From: Nostoc sp. JL33
Lineage (GTDB): Bacteria > Cyanobacteriota > Cyanobacteriia > Cyanobacteriales > Nostocaceae
Direction: 5' to 3'
DNA length: 35,180 nucleotides
Assembly: GCF_017114985.1 (NCBI RefSeq)
Contig: NZ_JABXKP010000072.1
Span: 1-35,180, forward strand
Shown: positions 18,001-25,191 of the stretch, in pieces
How the letters are laid out: the number at the start of each line of letters is the position of its first letter
Position numbering within the stretch: the first letter of the stretch is position 1
The notes under the pieces: generated by a model
Databases searched by the model: none
What the model saw: the letters and a program-made list of their open reading frames with translations, nothing else
Told to the model about the DNA's origin: nothing
Translations under genes and position numbers: made by a program

Positions 18001-18148
18001 CCAACAGCAAGCTAAAAAGCAAGCCCAAGAAACCAAAAAGACCGTTGCAAGTGCAGCTTGGTGGTTATTTGGCACAGCATTGACTTCCCTTTGCGCCAGT
18101 GCGATCGCTGGTGCAGTGGCCGTTAGTGGGATACCTCTACCTCGTTAA
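15032..18148 (+). CDS. Large membrane-anchored protein with about seven 98-residue repeats
   Basis: A 1038-residue protein that I cannot assign to a named family. The N-terminal part has about three hydrophobic spans (about 40-65, 95-115 and 122-145), and a last span lies near the C-terminus (about 1010-1032). Between them are about seven copies of a helical unit that pairs a Y(L)RNTNKDELNPEGI motif with FDRDTLVQLLSQREDISEEE, beginning near residues 190, 411, 506, 606, 701, 798 and 896. The later five copies are the most alike. Charged linkers (for example QARELQEQAKAKADEL) suggest coiled coils. The topology would place a long helical rod between membrane anchors. It diverges from the stress-like group, so an envelope or stress role is possible, but this is inference. 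Confidence 0.75.
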   Translation: MFQGLLTIWGWNWPPFGLAPITLAQEVLTPEEASVLFSGPKFLVALLAGVLMAFAFQLLLTNLSVAVGITSWEIDSDSDDESLGSNIREVQAKVGAWALITASIALFSACFLAVKLSLIESESLGAIIGVVIWSTYFSLVIWLGSSAVGSLIGSIANTVTSGFQALIGTATAGIGANTAKKQLVSTAEDITAAVRRELTSGFDPEGIRNTLQSSLGSLQLPKLDIKEIRNQFDQLLKDTDLQSVANSDLLQNINRQTFVDLVSSRTDLSQEDINRISDQFQGAWEQALNRQNPTEQVINILKSATPEELNSDQLGERLQQLVTVGGGNGNGLIKQAIQYGLSAAAPAVLGGVNLSNIDVNKIITQLQKLKEKVQDVDVEQITEQFQKFRKEATKEVSAKLPISLENTIKADVEEYILNSFPWHFNRITLVDEFKEVIYDVNADPATVRRELEELNQEYFSTLLEQRGDISEARVKEIAAQMESDRLEVLETVKQAQAEEKGQDFRSRIEDYLRSTGKDELNPEGIERDFGKLLEDPEAGFEDLTSRFGQFDRDTFVQLLQQRQDISEEEANNIVSQLERNRDNVLNRARELQEQAKAKADELRQRVEDYLRNTNKDELNPEAIKREFGVLLDDPQAGISLLQSRLSQFDRDTLVQLLSQREDLSEEQVNQTLDQLEAVRDNILQVPQQAKEQYENTTKAIAEYLRNTNLEELDPEGIRNDLEKLLNDPKAGALALRDRLSHVDRETLVKLVSQRGDLSQEQVNQIIDRAQDAIGDIVRAPRRLAKRSAQQALDFEATLEQYLRNTNKDELNPEGIKRDLQLLLSSPRAGIGNLSDRASKFDRSTIVALLSQREDISEEEANRIVDQIESVRTSIVEQFQQIQQNVQSVLDGVFGKVRNYLNSLDRSELNYEGIKQDFGKVFDDPQAGFEALRDRLSQFDRDTLVAVISSREDISQEDANRIIDQIEAARDGVLQRAERIQQETQKRLKAIQQQAKKQAQETKKTVASAAWWLFGTALTSLCASAIAGAVAVSGIPLPR

Positions 18149-18183
18149 AATATTACCCTCATCAAGAATTTTGAGAAAATACA

Positions 18184-18228
18184 AAGTGGTATTCAGTTTT
18201 TACAAAATAAATGAATGCCACTTTTTTT
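18184..18228 (+). terminator. Rho-independent terminator of the repeat membrane protein gene
   Basis: Arms AAGTGGTATTCA and TGAATGCCACTT pair over 12 bases with one G-T pair, and a run of seven T follows directly. It lies 36 bases past the stop codon. Confidence 0.8.
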
Positions 18229-18385
18229 ATAAATAAAACAAACTGCTCCCCAAGGTACTATTACGACCTTGTTATTCCGATATAGATTGAAAAACCCTAT
18301 CTGAGCAAAGATTTCAGATTTTACCCTGGCAAGAGTAAAAAAAAATGGTTAATTATTCTTTCTTATAGATAGAAAAAAGTACGCT

Positions 18386-18397
18386 TGAGGGTAATAT
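18386..18397 (-). promoter_or_regulatory. TTACCCTCA motif recurring around the RTX gene leader
   Basis: TGAGGGTAATAT here is the exact inverse of ATATTACCCTCA at 18150-18161. TTACCCTCA occurs again at 18866-18874, followed by TTTTTTACCCT at 18876-18886, just in front of the RTX gene. In addition, CTTGTTATTC occurs twice (near 18269 and 18403). These could be binding sites or the ends of an old element. Confidence 0.3.
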
Positions 18398-18524
18398 CAT
18401 GGTCTTGTTATTCTAAATACAGTAAAAACGTCCAAAACCTATGCAATTCCGTAGGAGAAAATCTGCTTATTCCCTAGCAGCCTACTACTGGAACCAGTGA
18501 AGACATCAGGCACAAGGATATAAG

Positions 18525-18608
18525 ATGACTCTTGGCACAATCAATATTGATGCCAACATCATCAATACATCCAGTGCTTCTCAAGTCTTCTCAAGTCTTC
18601 AGACTTAA
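18525..18608 (+). CDS. Possible 27-residue small ORF or gene remnant
   Basis: ATG 18525 to TAA 18606-18608, preceded by AAGGA at a suitable distance, encodes 27 residues beginning MTLGTINIDANI. It stops 14 bases before the long hairpin at 18622. It could be a small peptide or the surviving N-terminus of a gene cut off by the repeat. No family is recognised. Confidence 0.3.
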   Translation: MTLGTINIDANIINTSSASQVFSSLQT

Positions 18609-18621
18609 CAAAACAGGATTC

Positions 18622-18670
18622 AGGAGTCAGTCGCCAGAATTCTCCAATTGAATTCTGGCGACTGACTCCT
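18622..18670. repeat. Long perfect hairpin repeat (21-bp arms)
   Basis: Arms 18622-18642 and 18650-18670 are perfect complements of 21 bases around a 7-base loop, TCCAATT. The arms contain GAGTCAGTCGCCAGAATTC. This is far longer than a terminator needs, and no T-run follows. It is probably a dispersed palindromic repeat; a shorter GGATTCAGGAGTCAG-type sequence also appears inside the large kinase gene near 31906-31966. Confidence 0.75.
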
Positions 18671-18831
18671 CGCTAACGCAACTCTTAGAGACGCTCCGCG
18701 AACGCTATCGAGCGTCGGTACTAGTATTACCCGAAGGGTCTTTTTGGTTTCCACGGAGGAGCGATTGGCGTTAGCGTCAGCGACGTTTGGAGCGTCACCC
18801 GTACCCGTAGCGTCTCCGACAGGAGAAGGGC
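18671..18831. repeat. Cluster of GCG-rich short dispersed repeats
   Basis: This stretch is packed with related words such as GACGCTCCGCGAACGCTA, GGCGTTAGCGTCAGCGACG and GTAGCGTCTCCGACAGGAGA, in both orientations. CGCTAACGC (18671) is repeated in inverse as GCGTTAGCG (about 18769). Similar words occur in the kinase gene at 29991-30034. No coding signal. It separates the small ORF from the RTX gene. Confidence 0.6.
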
Positions 18832-18909
18832 GAATGAATAGATGGGAAGTGACGAAGTAATTTTTTTACCCTCAATTTTTTACCCTTTAAGTTCAGGAGA
18901 AGTTCATTA

Positions 18910-19743
18910 ATGGCAACCTATAACGGTACTAATTCCGATGACATTATCAACGCTGGCAGCACCAACGATATCCTGAACGGCAATGGCGGTAGCGATGTCC
19001 TGAACGGCAATGGCGGCAACGATACCATTAACGGTGGTAGTGGCAGCGATGTCCTTAACGCTGTTGGTGGCAATGATAGCCTCATTGGCGGTAGTGGCGA
19101 CGATGTGCTTAACGCCGGCAATGGCAGGAATACGCTTATCGGTGGTGATGGCAGCGATGTCCTTAACGCTGGTAATGGCAACGATAGCCTTATCGGTGGA
19201 TTGGGCGACGATGTGCTTAATGCTGGTGGTGGCAACGATACCCTTATCGGTGATAGTGGCGGCGATGTGCTTAACGGTGATAGTGGCAACGATATCCTCA
19301 CTGGCGGTAGTGGCGACAATGTGCTTAACGGTGATAGTGGCAACGATATCCTCACTGGCGGTAGTAACAACGATACACTCAATGGCGGTAGTGGGACTGA
19401 TCGCCTCACTGGAGGATCAGGTAATGATGTTTTCAAGTTCAACTCAGTTTCAGATAGTCTTCCTGTTGGACGGGATCTGATCACTGACTTTGTTGGAAAC
19501 GGTAAATCGCCAGGCGACCGAATCGATGTATCTAGCATTGACGCCAATTCCACTAGAGAGGGCGACCAAACCTTTACTTTCATTGGGGCTGGCGCATTCT
19601 CCGCACCCGGTCAGATCCGTTATTCAGGAGGTATTCTCCAAGCGAACACTGATGCGAATCTGTCGGCTAACTTTGAGGTTCGGCTTATAGGAGCACCACA
19701 ATTAGTGGCAAGCGACATTATCTTTGTAGATCCTGACGCCTGA
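18910..19743 (+). CDS. RTX / hemolysin-type calcium-binding repeat protein
   Basis: A 277-residue protein. Residues about 8-170 are a near-continuous run of glycine/aspartate nonapeptides (GGSGDDVLNA, GGNDTLIGD), which form calcium-binding beta-rolls. Residues about 175-277 (DLITDF, GDRIDVSSID, FTFIGAGAFS) resemble the C-terminal domain of serralysin-type M10 peptidases. No catalytic domain precedes the repeats. As is usual for RTX proteins there is no Sec signal, and export would be by a type I system using the C-terminus; no such transporter is in this window. AGGAGA lies about ten bases before ATG 18910. The near-identical DNA of the repeats suggests recent expansion. Confidence 0.85.
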   Translation: MATYNGTNSDDIINAGSTNDILNGNGGSDVLNGNGGNDTINGGSGSDVLNAVGGNDSLIGGSGDDVLNAGNGRNTLIGGDGSDVLNAGNGNDSLIGGLGDDVLNAGGGNDTLIGDSGGDVLNGDSGNDILTGGSGDNVLNGDSGNDILTGGSNNDTLNGGSGTDRLTGGSGNDVFKFNSVSDSLPVGRDLITDFVGNGKSPGDRIDVSSIDANSTREGDQTFTFIGAGAFSAPGQIRYSGGILQANTDANLSANFEVRLIGAPQLVASDIIFVDPDA

Positions 19744-19774
19744 ATTTTTTTCTGATAATTGAACAGTCGCGGAC

Positions 19775-19798
19775 AGAGGCAAGCTTAAGCTTGCCTCT
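19775..19798. terminator. 24-bp palindrome terminator of the RTX gene
   Basis: Arms AGAGGCAAGCTT and AAGCTTGCCTCT are a perfect palindrome followed by TCCTTTT, 32 bases past the stop codon. The T-rich tail suits rho-independent termination. Confidence 0.75.
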
Positions 19799-19812
19799 TC
19801 CTTTTAGAGTAG

Positions 19813-19896
19813 ACCTCTTGCAAAAATCCCTAACACCGCACTCCTAAGCGATCGCTCTTAGAAATGTGGTTCTTATTTTTGATTTATGCAAGAGGT
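19813..19896. mobile_element. MITE-like element, 84 bp
   Basis: Sixteen-base terminal inverted repeats (ACCTCTTGCAAAAATC against the complement of GATTTATGCAAGAGGT) match with one difference. The interior contains GCGATCGC. No coding capacity. This AT-rich element lies directly after the RTX terminator. Confidence 0.6.
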
Positions 19897-19899
19897 TTA

Positions 19900-19969
19900 A
19901 ACCTCACCCCTAACCCCTCTCCTTAATAAGGAGAGGGGAGATAAAGCAGAGCTTTATCGGGGTGAGGTT
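19900..19969. repeat. 70-bp palindromic dispersed repeat
   Basis: An outer stem AACCTCACCCC / GGGGTGAGGTT and an inner stem CCCCTCTCCTT / AAGGAGAGGGG are nested, with a third small hairpin, ATAAAGC/GCTTTAT. Three nested stems in 70 bases make a compact fold; this is a typical dispersed repeat of Nostoc intergenic DNA. Confidence 0.7.
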
Positions 19970-20055
19970 AAGCGCTATAGCAACAGAAGCACATCTGAAG
20001 AAATAGAGAATTACCAATGTTTGCTCATGCCAATACTGCTCGGTTAAGGGAAATT

Positions 20056-20130
20056 GTAAGTTGGGTAGAGCCTAAGCGTTACCCAACAAATCTCGGTAAA
20101 TGTTGGGTTTGGTTCCTCAACCCAACCTAC
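20056..20130. repeat. Inverted-repeat element next to the LysR remnant, 75 bp
   Basis: The ends GTAAGTTGGGT and ACCCAACCTAC are complementary at 10 of 11 positions, and internal ACCCAAC/GTTGGGT copies add further pairing. It ends about 30 bases from the point where the LysR reading frame is broken. Confidence 0.55.
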
Positions 20131-20160
20131 ATTAACGTAAGTTTTTAGCTTAACTGCCTC

Positions 20161-20256
20161 TTAGGGCGGTTGAGCGATGTGAAGTCGCTCTGCGGCTTTA
20201 CTAAAGTGTAGTTCCTCAGCTACAGCAATGAAGTAGCGCAGGTGTCGCAGTTCCAT
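20161..20256 (-). pseudogene. N-terminal remnant of a LysR-family regulator
   Basis: Thirty-one codons from ATG 20256 read [31 protein letters not shown] and then a stop. This is a textbook LysR winged-helix start, broken just where LSQQI normally follows. The rest of the gene (about 260 residues) is absent, and the adjoining DNA is a dispersed repeat. It is divergent from ilvD, the usual position of a LysR regulator relative to its target, so it may be what is left of a former neighbouring regulator. The HTH alone is too short to fold. Confidence 0.75.
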
Positions 20257-20361
20257 AGTTTTGATATTTTATAAGTCTCAAATATTCATAAATATATATT
20301 GGACATCGGAAAAATTACTACCTATCATACTCATACATGCAAGTCAGAGGATGATGTAACT

Positions 20362-22047
20362 ATGTCGGAGAATTTGAGAAGCCAAATTGTGACGCAAGGG
20401 GTGCAGCGATCGCCGAATCGAGCTATGCTGCGGGCAGTTGGTTTTAAAGATGAAGATTTCAATAAAGCCATTGTAGGTATTGCCAATGGCTATAGTACGA
20501 TTACTCCCTGCAACATGGGGATAAATCAACTGGCACAAAGGGCAGAAGTTGGTATTAAAACCGCCGGGGCGATGCCGCAAATGTTCGGCACAATTACGAT
20601 TAGCGATGGGATTTCGATGGGAACTGAAGGGATGAAATATTCCCTAGTGTCGCGGGAAGTCATTGCAGACTCCATTGAAACCGCCTGTACTGGACAAAGT
20701 ATGGATGGTGTGCTAGCGATTGGCGGTTGTGATAAAAATATGCCAGGGGCAATGCTGGCGATCGCGCGGATGAATATCCCGGCTATCTTTGTTTATGGTG
20801 GTACAATTAAACCCGGTCACTACAACGGACGCGATTTAACTGTTGTTAGTTCTTTTGAAGCTGTTGGTCAATACAGTGCCGGAAAAATTGACGAAAAGGA
20901 ATTATTAGAAGTTGAAACTCGCGCTTGTCCTGGCGCTGGTTCCTGTGGGGGAATGTTCACGGCTAACACCATGTCTTCAGCATTTGAAGCGCTGGGAATG
21001 AGTTTGCCTTATTCTTCGACAATGGCCGCGGAAGATGCTGAAAAAGCCGACAGCACGGAAAAATCAGCGTTTGTGTTAGTCGAAGCAATTCGCAACCAAA
21101 TCTTACCCCGCCAAATTATCACCCGTAAATCTATAGAGAATGCCATTTCTGTGATTATGGCGGTGGGTGGTTCGACAAATGCAGTGTTGCATTTCTTAGC
21201 GATCGCCCGCGCTGCTGATGTAGAGTTAACCCTAGATGACTTTGAAACTATCCGCGCCCGTGTTCCCGTTTTGTGTGATTTAAAACCAAGCGGTAAATAT
21301 GTAGCTACAGATTTGCACAAAGCTGGTGGCATTCCGCAAGTAATGAAGATGCTACTTGTGCATGACTTGTTACATGGTGATAGCCTTACTATCACTGGTC
21401 AAACGATCGCAGAGATATTAGCAGACATACCAGAAGAACCATCCGCCAATCAAGATGTGATTCGTCCTTGGAATAACCCGATGTATCCCCAAGGGCACTT
21501 AGCCATCCTCAGAGGTAATCTGGCAACAGAAGGATCTGTCGCCAAAATTACCGGCGTGAAAAAACCAGTAATTACCGGGCCAGCACGGGTTTTTGAATCG
21601 GAAGAAGCTTCTTTAGATGCAATTTTGGCGGGTAAGATTCAACCTGGTGATATTCTGATCATCCGCTATGAAGGGCCTAAGGGCGGGCCTGGGATGCGAG
21701 AAATGTTGGCTCCCACCTCAGCAATTATCGGTGCTGGTTTGGGTGATGCTGTGGGATTAATTACCGACGGGCGCTTTTCTGGCGGTACTTACGGGATGGT
21801 GGTTGGTCATGTTGCTCCAGAAGCCGCAGTTGGTGGTGCGATCGCGCTTGTAGAAGAAGGCGATAGTATTACTATTGATGCACCCGCTCGTTTATTGCAG
21901 TTGAATATATCCGAAGCAGAATTAGCGCGTCGTCGTGCCAACTGGCAACCTCCGGCTCCGCGTTACACTAAAGGCGTGTTGGCGAAATATGCCAAATTGG
22001 TATCTTCTAGCAGTATTGGTGCTGTGACAGATTTAGATTTGTTTTAA
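20362..22047 (+). CDS. ilvD: Dihydroxy-acid dehydratase
   Basis: This enzyme dehydrates 2,3-dihydroxy-3-methylbutanoate and the matching pentanoate to 2-keto acids in valine, isoleucine and leucine synthesis. The start ATG 20362 gives 561 residues, the normal length, with GAGG about ten bases upstream; the frame is open to TTG 20299 but that adds an unrelated tail. The [2Fe-2S] ligands are C50 (TPCNMG), C123 ([10 protein letters not shown]) and C195 ([10 protein letters not shown]). D82 and D124 with K125 fit the magnesium site. The C-terminal motifs [11 protein letters not shown] and [11 protein letters not shown] are intact. It is a stand-alone gene with a terminator at 22087; no other branched-chain genes are in the window. 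Confidence 0.97.
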   Translation: MSENLRSQIVTQGVQRSPNRAMLRAVGFKDEDFNKAIVGIANGYSTITPCNMGINQLAQRAEVGIKTAGAMPQMFGTITISDGISMGTEGMKYSLVSREVIADSIETACTGQSMDGVLAIGGCDKNMPGAMLAIARMNIPAIFVYGGTIKPGHYNGRDLTVVSSFEAVGQYSAGKIDEKELLEVETRACPGAGSCGGMFTANTMSSAFEALGMSLPYSSTMAAEDAEKADSTEKSAFVLVEAIRNQILPRQIITRKSIENAISVIMAVGGSTNAVLHFLAIARAADVELTLDDFETIRARVPVLCDLKPSGKYVATDLHKAGGIPQVMKMLLVHDLLHGDSLTITGQTIAEILADIPEEPSANQDVIRPWNNPMYPQGHLAILRGNLATEGSVAKITGVKKPVITGPARVFESEEASLDAILAGKIQPGDILIIRYEGPKGGPGMREMLAPTSAIIGAGLGDAVGLITDGRFSGGTYGMVVGHVAPEAAVGGAIALVEEGDSITIDAPARLLQLNISEAELARRRANWQPPAPRYTKGVLAKYAKLVSSSSIGAVTDLDLF

Positions 22048-22086
22048 TTAACCTAACGTAATAAACATCTCCGAAAAAGAATGTAG

Positions 22087-22111
22087 AGACGTAGCACTGC
22101 TACGTCTTTTT
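22087..22111 (+). terminator. Rho-independent terminator of ilvD
   Basis: Arms AGACGTAGCA and TGCTACGTCT flank one C, with TTTT directly after. It lies 40 bases past the ilvD stop codon. Confidence 0.85.
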
Positions 22112-22221
22112 GATTTCTAGTAATTTTTACCTAAATTTTATGAGTTTTTGTAAAAATATTGATGAAGTTTCAGGAAATTTACACAGCAGCTATGATCTCA
22201 ATAAAGAAATCATGGCAATAT

Positions 22222-22236
22222 AGTTGACAGTCAACT
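22222..22236. promoter_or_regulatory. 15-bp palindrome upstream of the EACC1 gene
   Basis: AGTTGAC-A-GTCAACT is a perfect inverted repeat, 24 bases before the EACC1 start. It contains TTGACA, so it could overlap a promoter -35 box and act as an operator for the caspase module. No clear -10 box was seen at the expected spacing. Confidence 0.4.
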
Positions 22237-22260
22237 GCTTAAAACTGAAAAGGGTACAAA

Positions 22261-22638
22261 ATGAGTTCTGAATCTAACGTCAAACTAACGATCGCTCTTT
22301 CTAATCCCAGCTTAGATGCAGAAGATCAAGAACGGGAAACGCGAAATCTGCTACGAGAGATCAGAGACTTAGATGTAGAAAGTGCTGAACTCGTACCAGT
22401 TACAGAAATACCCAAAGGAGCCATGTCTGTTGGCGGTTTTCTGGTAGGGGTGTTGCAGACAGAGGTTAGCCTTGCCAATTTTAAGAAATTGTTGGGATAT
22501 TTGGGCGATCGCTTGGGTAACAAAACCGTTGAATTGGAAGTCGAGGCGAATGGCAAAAAACTGAAAGTCAAAGCCAGCAGTCGGGAAGAGTTAAGAGCCG
22601 CCATTGAAGAAGCTCAAAAGTTTATTGCAGGTAACTAA
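22261..22638 (+). CDS. EACC1-type effector-associated protein
   Basis: A 125-residue protein with a beta strand KLTIALSNPS, a long acidic helix (EDQERETRNLLREIRDL), the core VTEIPKGAMSVGGFLVG, then a strand-helix end (VELEVEANGKKLKV, EELRAAIEEAQKF). I recognise it as effector-associated constant component 1, a small partner of caspase or trypsin-like effectors in bacterial conflict systems described by comparative genomics. No catalytic residues and no membrane span are seen. AAAAGGG lies just before ATG 22261, and the caspase gene begins 30 bases after the stop, so the two are surely one operon. How EACC1 acts is not known; regulating or recruiting the caspase is the usual proposal. Confidence 0.8.
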   Translation: MSSESNVKLTIALSNPSLDAEDQERETRNLLREIRDLDVESAELVPVTEIPKGAMSVGGFLVGVLQTEVSLANFKKLLGYLGDRLGNKTVELEVEANGKKLKVKASSREELRAAIEEAQKFIAGN

Positions 22639-22668
22639 GAAATTCTAGCAGTAAGAAAGAATAACGAG

Positions 22669-25158
22669 ATGGCGAAAGTAGCACTGCTAATAGGAGTCAG
22701 TGAGTATGAACCTGGTCTTACCCCATTGCCAGCAGCAGCAAAAGATGTCGAGGCGATGCAGCGAGTTTTGCTAAACCCAGACATTGGCGGTTTTGATCGC
22801 GTAATACCGCTGATAAATCCTCAACAACATGAGATGGGGGTAGCGATCCAAACCTTGTTTGATGGTCGTCATAGAGATGACCTCTTGCTGCTGTTTTTCT
22901 CTGGACATGGCATTAAAGATGAGACCGGTAAGCTTTATTTTGCAGCTCGCAACACCCGCAAAAATTTACAAGGGAAAATTTTTGAAGCAACCGCAGTAGC
23001 GGCTAGCTCTGTGTATAAGTTCATGAGTGATAGTCGCTCTAGGCGCGAGGTAGTAATTCTTGATTGTTGCTTTAGTGGCGCATTTGCTGAGGGGATGTCA
23101 GCGAAAGATGATGGTTTTGTTGATATCAGAAACCAATTGGGTGGAGAAGGGCGAGCTGTTCTGACATCTAGTACCTCAACCCAATATTCTTTTGCACAGC
23201 TAGGAGCAGATACTTCAACTTACACCGGCTATATAGTTGAGGGGCTGGAGACTGGTGCAGCAGATAAGAATGAAGATGGTTGGATTTCCGTTGATGAATT
23301 GCATGAATATGCTACTAAGGCAGTACAAGAAGCTACTCCTGCAATGAAACCAGAGATATATGCTATCAAAGAAGGCTATAAAATAAACCTTGCTAAAGCA
23401 CCTATTGATGATCCTAAGCTCATATATCGTCGAGAAGTTGATTATTGGGTAAGAGACGGTGAGATTATTAATATGGGTCGTATTCCTTTAACTAAGCGAC
23501 AAAAAGAGTTAGCACTTAAACCTGATGAAGCTTCTGCTATCGAGGCTGAGGTTTTAAAACCTTATCAAGACTACAAAGAAAATTTACAGGAATATCAAAA
23601 GGCGTTCATCGAAGCAACTCAAGGTAAATTACCTGTTAGTGACAATACTCGTGCTGATTTGAAACGTCTTCAACAAGCGTTAGGACTTAGAGATGAAGAT
23701 ATAGCGCTAATCGAAGCTCCAATAATTGCCGAAAACTCACCTAGCTTACCTCCTCCACCCCTGCGAAATAGCAATTTTAAATACTATATAAAAGTTTGCA
23801 TTATTGGAATAATCGGAGTTGTTGTTGGTGGTACTGTTGTATCTTTCTTTCGGCCTCCACCTCAAACCTGTGCTAATAAAGAGCAGTATAGTTTAAATGG
23901 CAGAATTAGTTTGGGTGAAAAAATTTTATTAAAACAAGATACAAACCTGGAGAAAGAAGCTGGAGTGAAAGCATTTGCTCATGGTGATTGTCTAACTGCT
24001 ATTATTAAATTCCAGGCATATCGAGCAGCAAATCCTAGTGATCCAGAAGCATTGATTTATTTGAATAATGCTAAGGCTCGTCAGCAACAAAATCAGATCA
24101 AAATTGCCGTGAGCGTACCCATTGGCGAAAGTCCAAATATAGCAAAAGAGATATTACGCGGTGTGGCTCAAGTTCAAAATCAAGTAAATAACAGTAATGG
24201 AATTAATGGCAAAGCTTTGGAAGTGGCGATCGCAAACGATGATAATGATCCAAACACTGCCTCAAACATTGCCACTGAGTTTGTTAAAGATATCAGCATT
24301 TTAGCTGTAGTAGGACATAATGCTAGTCGTGCTTCAATCCCCGCAGCTTCAGTATATCAAAACGCTGGGTTAGTGATGATATCGCCTACTAGTTATACCC
24401 GAAACATTACTTCTATTGGTAACTATATTTTCCTTACTGCTCCCAGTGTTAGTTCCATAGTAGATAGTATTTCTCGTTACGCCATTAGTGAGAGGAAAAA
24501 AACTAATTTTCTCATCTGTGTCGATAAAAATCCAGATAATCGGTCGGTTAAGGATCGTTTTATCGAAGCGATCACAGGGGCTGGCGGCACTATAAATCCC
24601 ATAGATTGTAATCTTGATGACTCTAAGTTTAACCCACAAGTAGTCCTTTCTCAAGCTATGAATAGAGGTGCTAATGCCTTAGTATTAGCTTTCTATATTG
24701 ACAAATCAAGGGACAAAGCTGGGCGAGGTGGTGCGTTAATAAGAGCTAATAAAAGTCAGTTAGCTTTATTTGGTACTCCGTCAATGTATACCGACGAAAC
24801 CTTAGAAGAAGGGCAAAATATCAACGACATTACCACGTCCGTACCTTGGCATCCTACAGCATTTCCTAATAATCCTTTTGCATCAAATGCTATGGAACTT
24901 TGGAAAGCGCCTCTAACTTGGCGAACAGCGACATCTTATGATGCAACTCTAGCGATAGTTAAAGGTTTACAGCAAAGCAAGACCCGTGAAGACCTACAAA
25001 AAGCCCTACACAGCCCAGGTTTTTCAGTCAATGGTGCAACAGGAAAGATTCAGTTTTTTACACAATCAGGCGATCGCAAAGATAATGCCGTCTCCTTAGT
25101 TAAAGTTAAACAAATACCTGGCACTCATAAATATGAATTTGTACCGATTAAACCTTAA
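22669..25158 (+). CDS. EACC1-associated transmembrane caspase with periplasmic ligand-binding domain
   Basis: An 829-residue protein. The N-terminal caspase fold has the dyad H80 (FFSGHG) and C134 (LDCCFSG). An EF-hand-like loop DKNEDGWISVDE lies at 199-210. Residues about 272-352 (IPLTKRQKEL ... LRDEDIALIEAP) form a helical module seen in other cyanobacterial effector proteins. One membrane span lies at about 372-394, followed by a short TPR-like segment (about 433-475). Residues about 476-829 are a type-1 periplasmic binding fold, as in branched-chain amino acid receptors (IKIAVSVPIGE, VVGHNASRAS, MISPTSYTRN). The order predicts a cytoplasmic protease tied to an extracytoplasmic sensor. It is cotranscribed with EACC1. 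Ligand and protease targets are unknown; all catalytic residues look intact. Confidence 0.9.
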   Translation: MAKVALLIGVSEYEPGLTPLPAAAKDVEAMQRVLLNPDIGGFDRVIPLINPQQHEMGVAIQTLFDGRHRDDLLLLFFSGHGIKDETGKLYFAARNTRKNLQGKIFEATAVAASSVYKFMSDSRSRREVVILDCCFSGAFAEGMSAKDDGFVDIRNQLGGEGRAVLTSSTSTQYSFAQLGADTSTYTGYIVEGLETGAADKNEDGWISVDELHEYATKAVQEATPAMKPEIYAIKEGYKINLAKAPIDDPKLIYRREVDYWVRDGEIINMGRIPLTKRQKELALKPDEASAIEAEVLKPYQDYKENLQEYQKAFIEATQGKLPVSDNTRADLKRLQQALGLRDEDIALIEAPIIAENSPSLPPPPLRNSNFKYYIKVCIIGIIGVVVGGTVVSFFRPPPQTCANKEQYSLNGRISLGEKILLKQDTNLEKEAGVKAFAHGDCLTAIIKFQAYRAANPSDPEALIYLNNAKARQQQNQIKIAVSVPIGESPNIAKEILRGVAQVQNQVNNSNGINGKALEVAIANDDNDPNTASNIATEFVKDISILAVVGHNASRASIPAASVYQNAGLVMISPTSYTRNITSIGNYIFLTAPSVSSIVDSISRYAISERKKTNFLICVDKNPDNRSVKDRFIEAITGAGGTINPIDCNLDDSKFNPQVVLSQAMNRGANALVLAFYIDKSRDKAGRGGALIRANKSQLALFGTPSMYTDETLEEGQNINDITTSVPWHPTAFPNNPFASNAMELWKAPLTWRTATSYDATLAIVKGLQQSKTREDLQKALHSPGFSVNGATGKIQFFTQSGDRKDNAVSLVKVKQIPGTHKYEFVPIKP

Positions 25159-25191
25159 TTTTGTAGCTTTACTTAATAGCGATCGCACTTA

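Noticed and set aside
18918..19583. 221-codon frame antisense to the RTX gene
   Set aside because: It arises from the repetitive Gly/Asp codons on the other strand (Ser/Leu/Pro-only translation) and has no start signal.
20299..20361. N-terminal extension of IlvD from a TTG start
   Set aside because: ATG 20362 gives the normal family length and has a GAGG site; the extra 21 residues are not IlvD-like.
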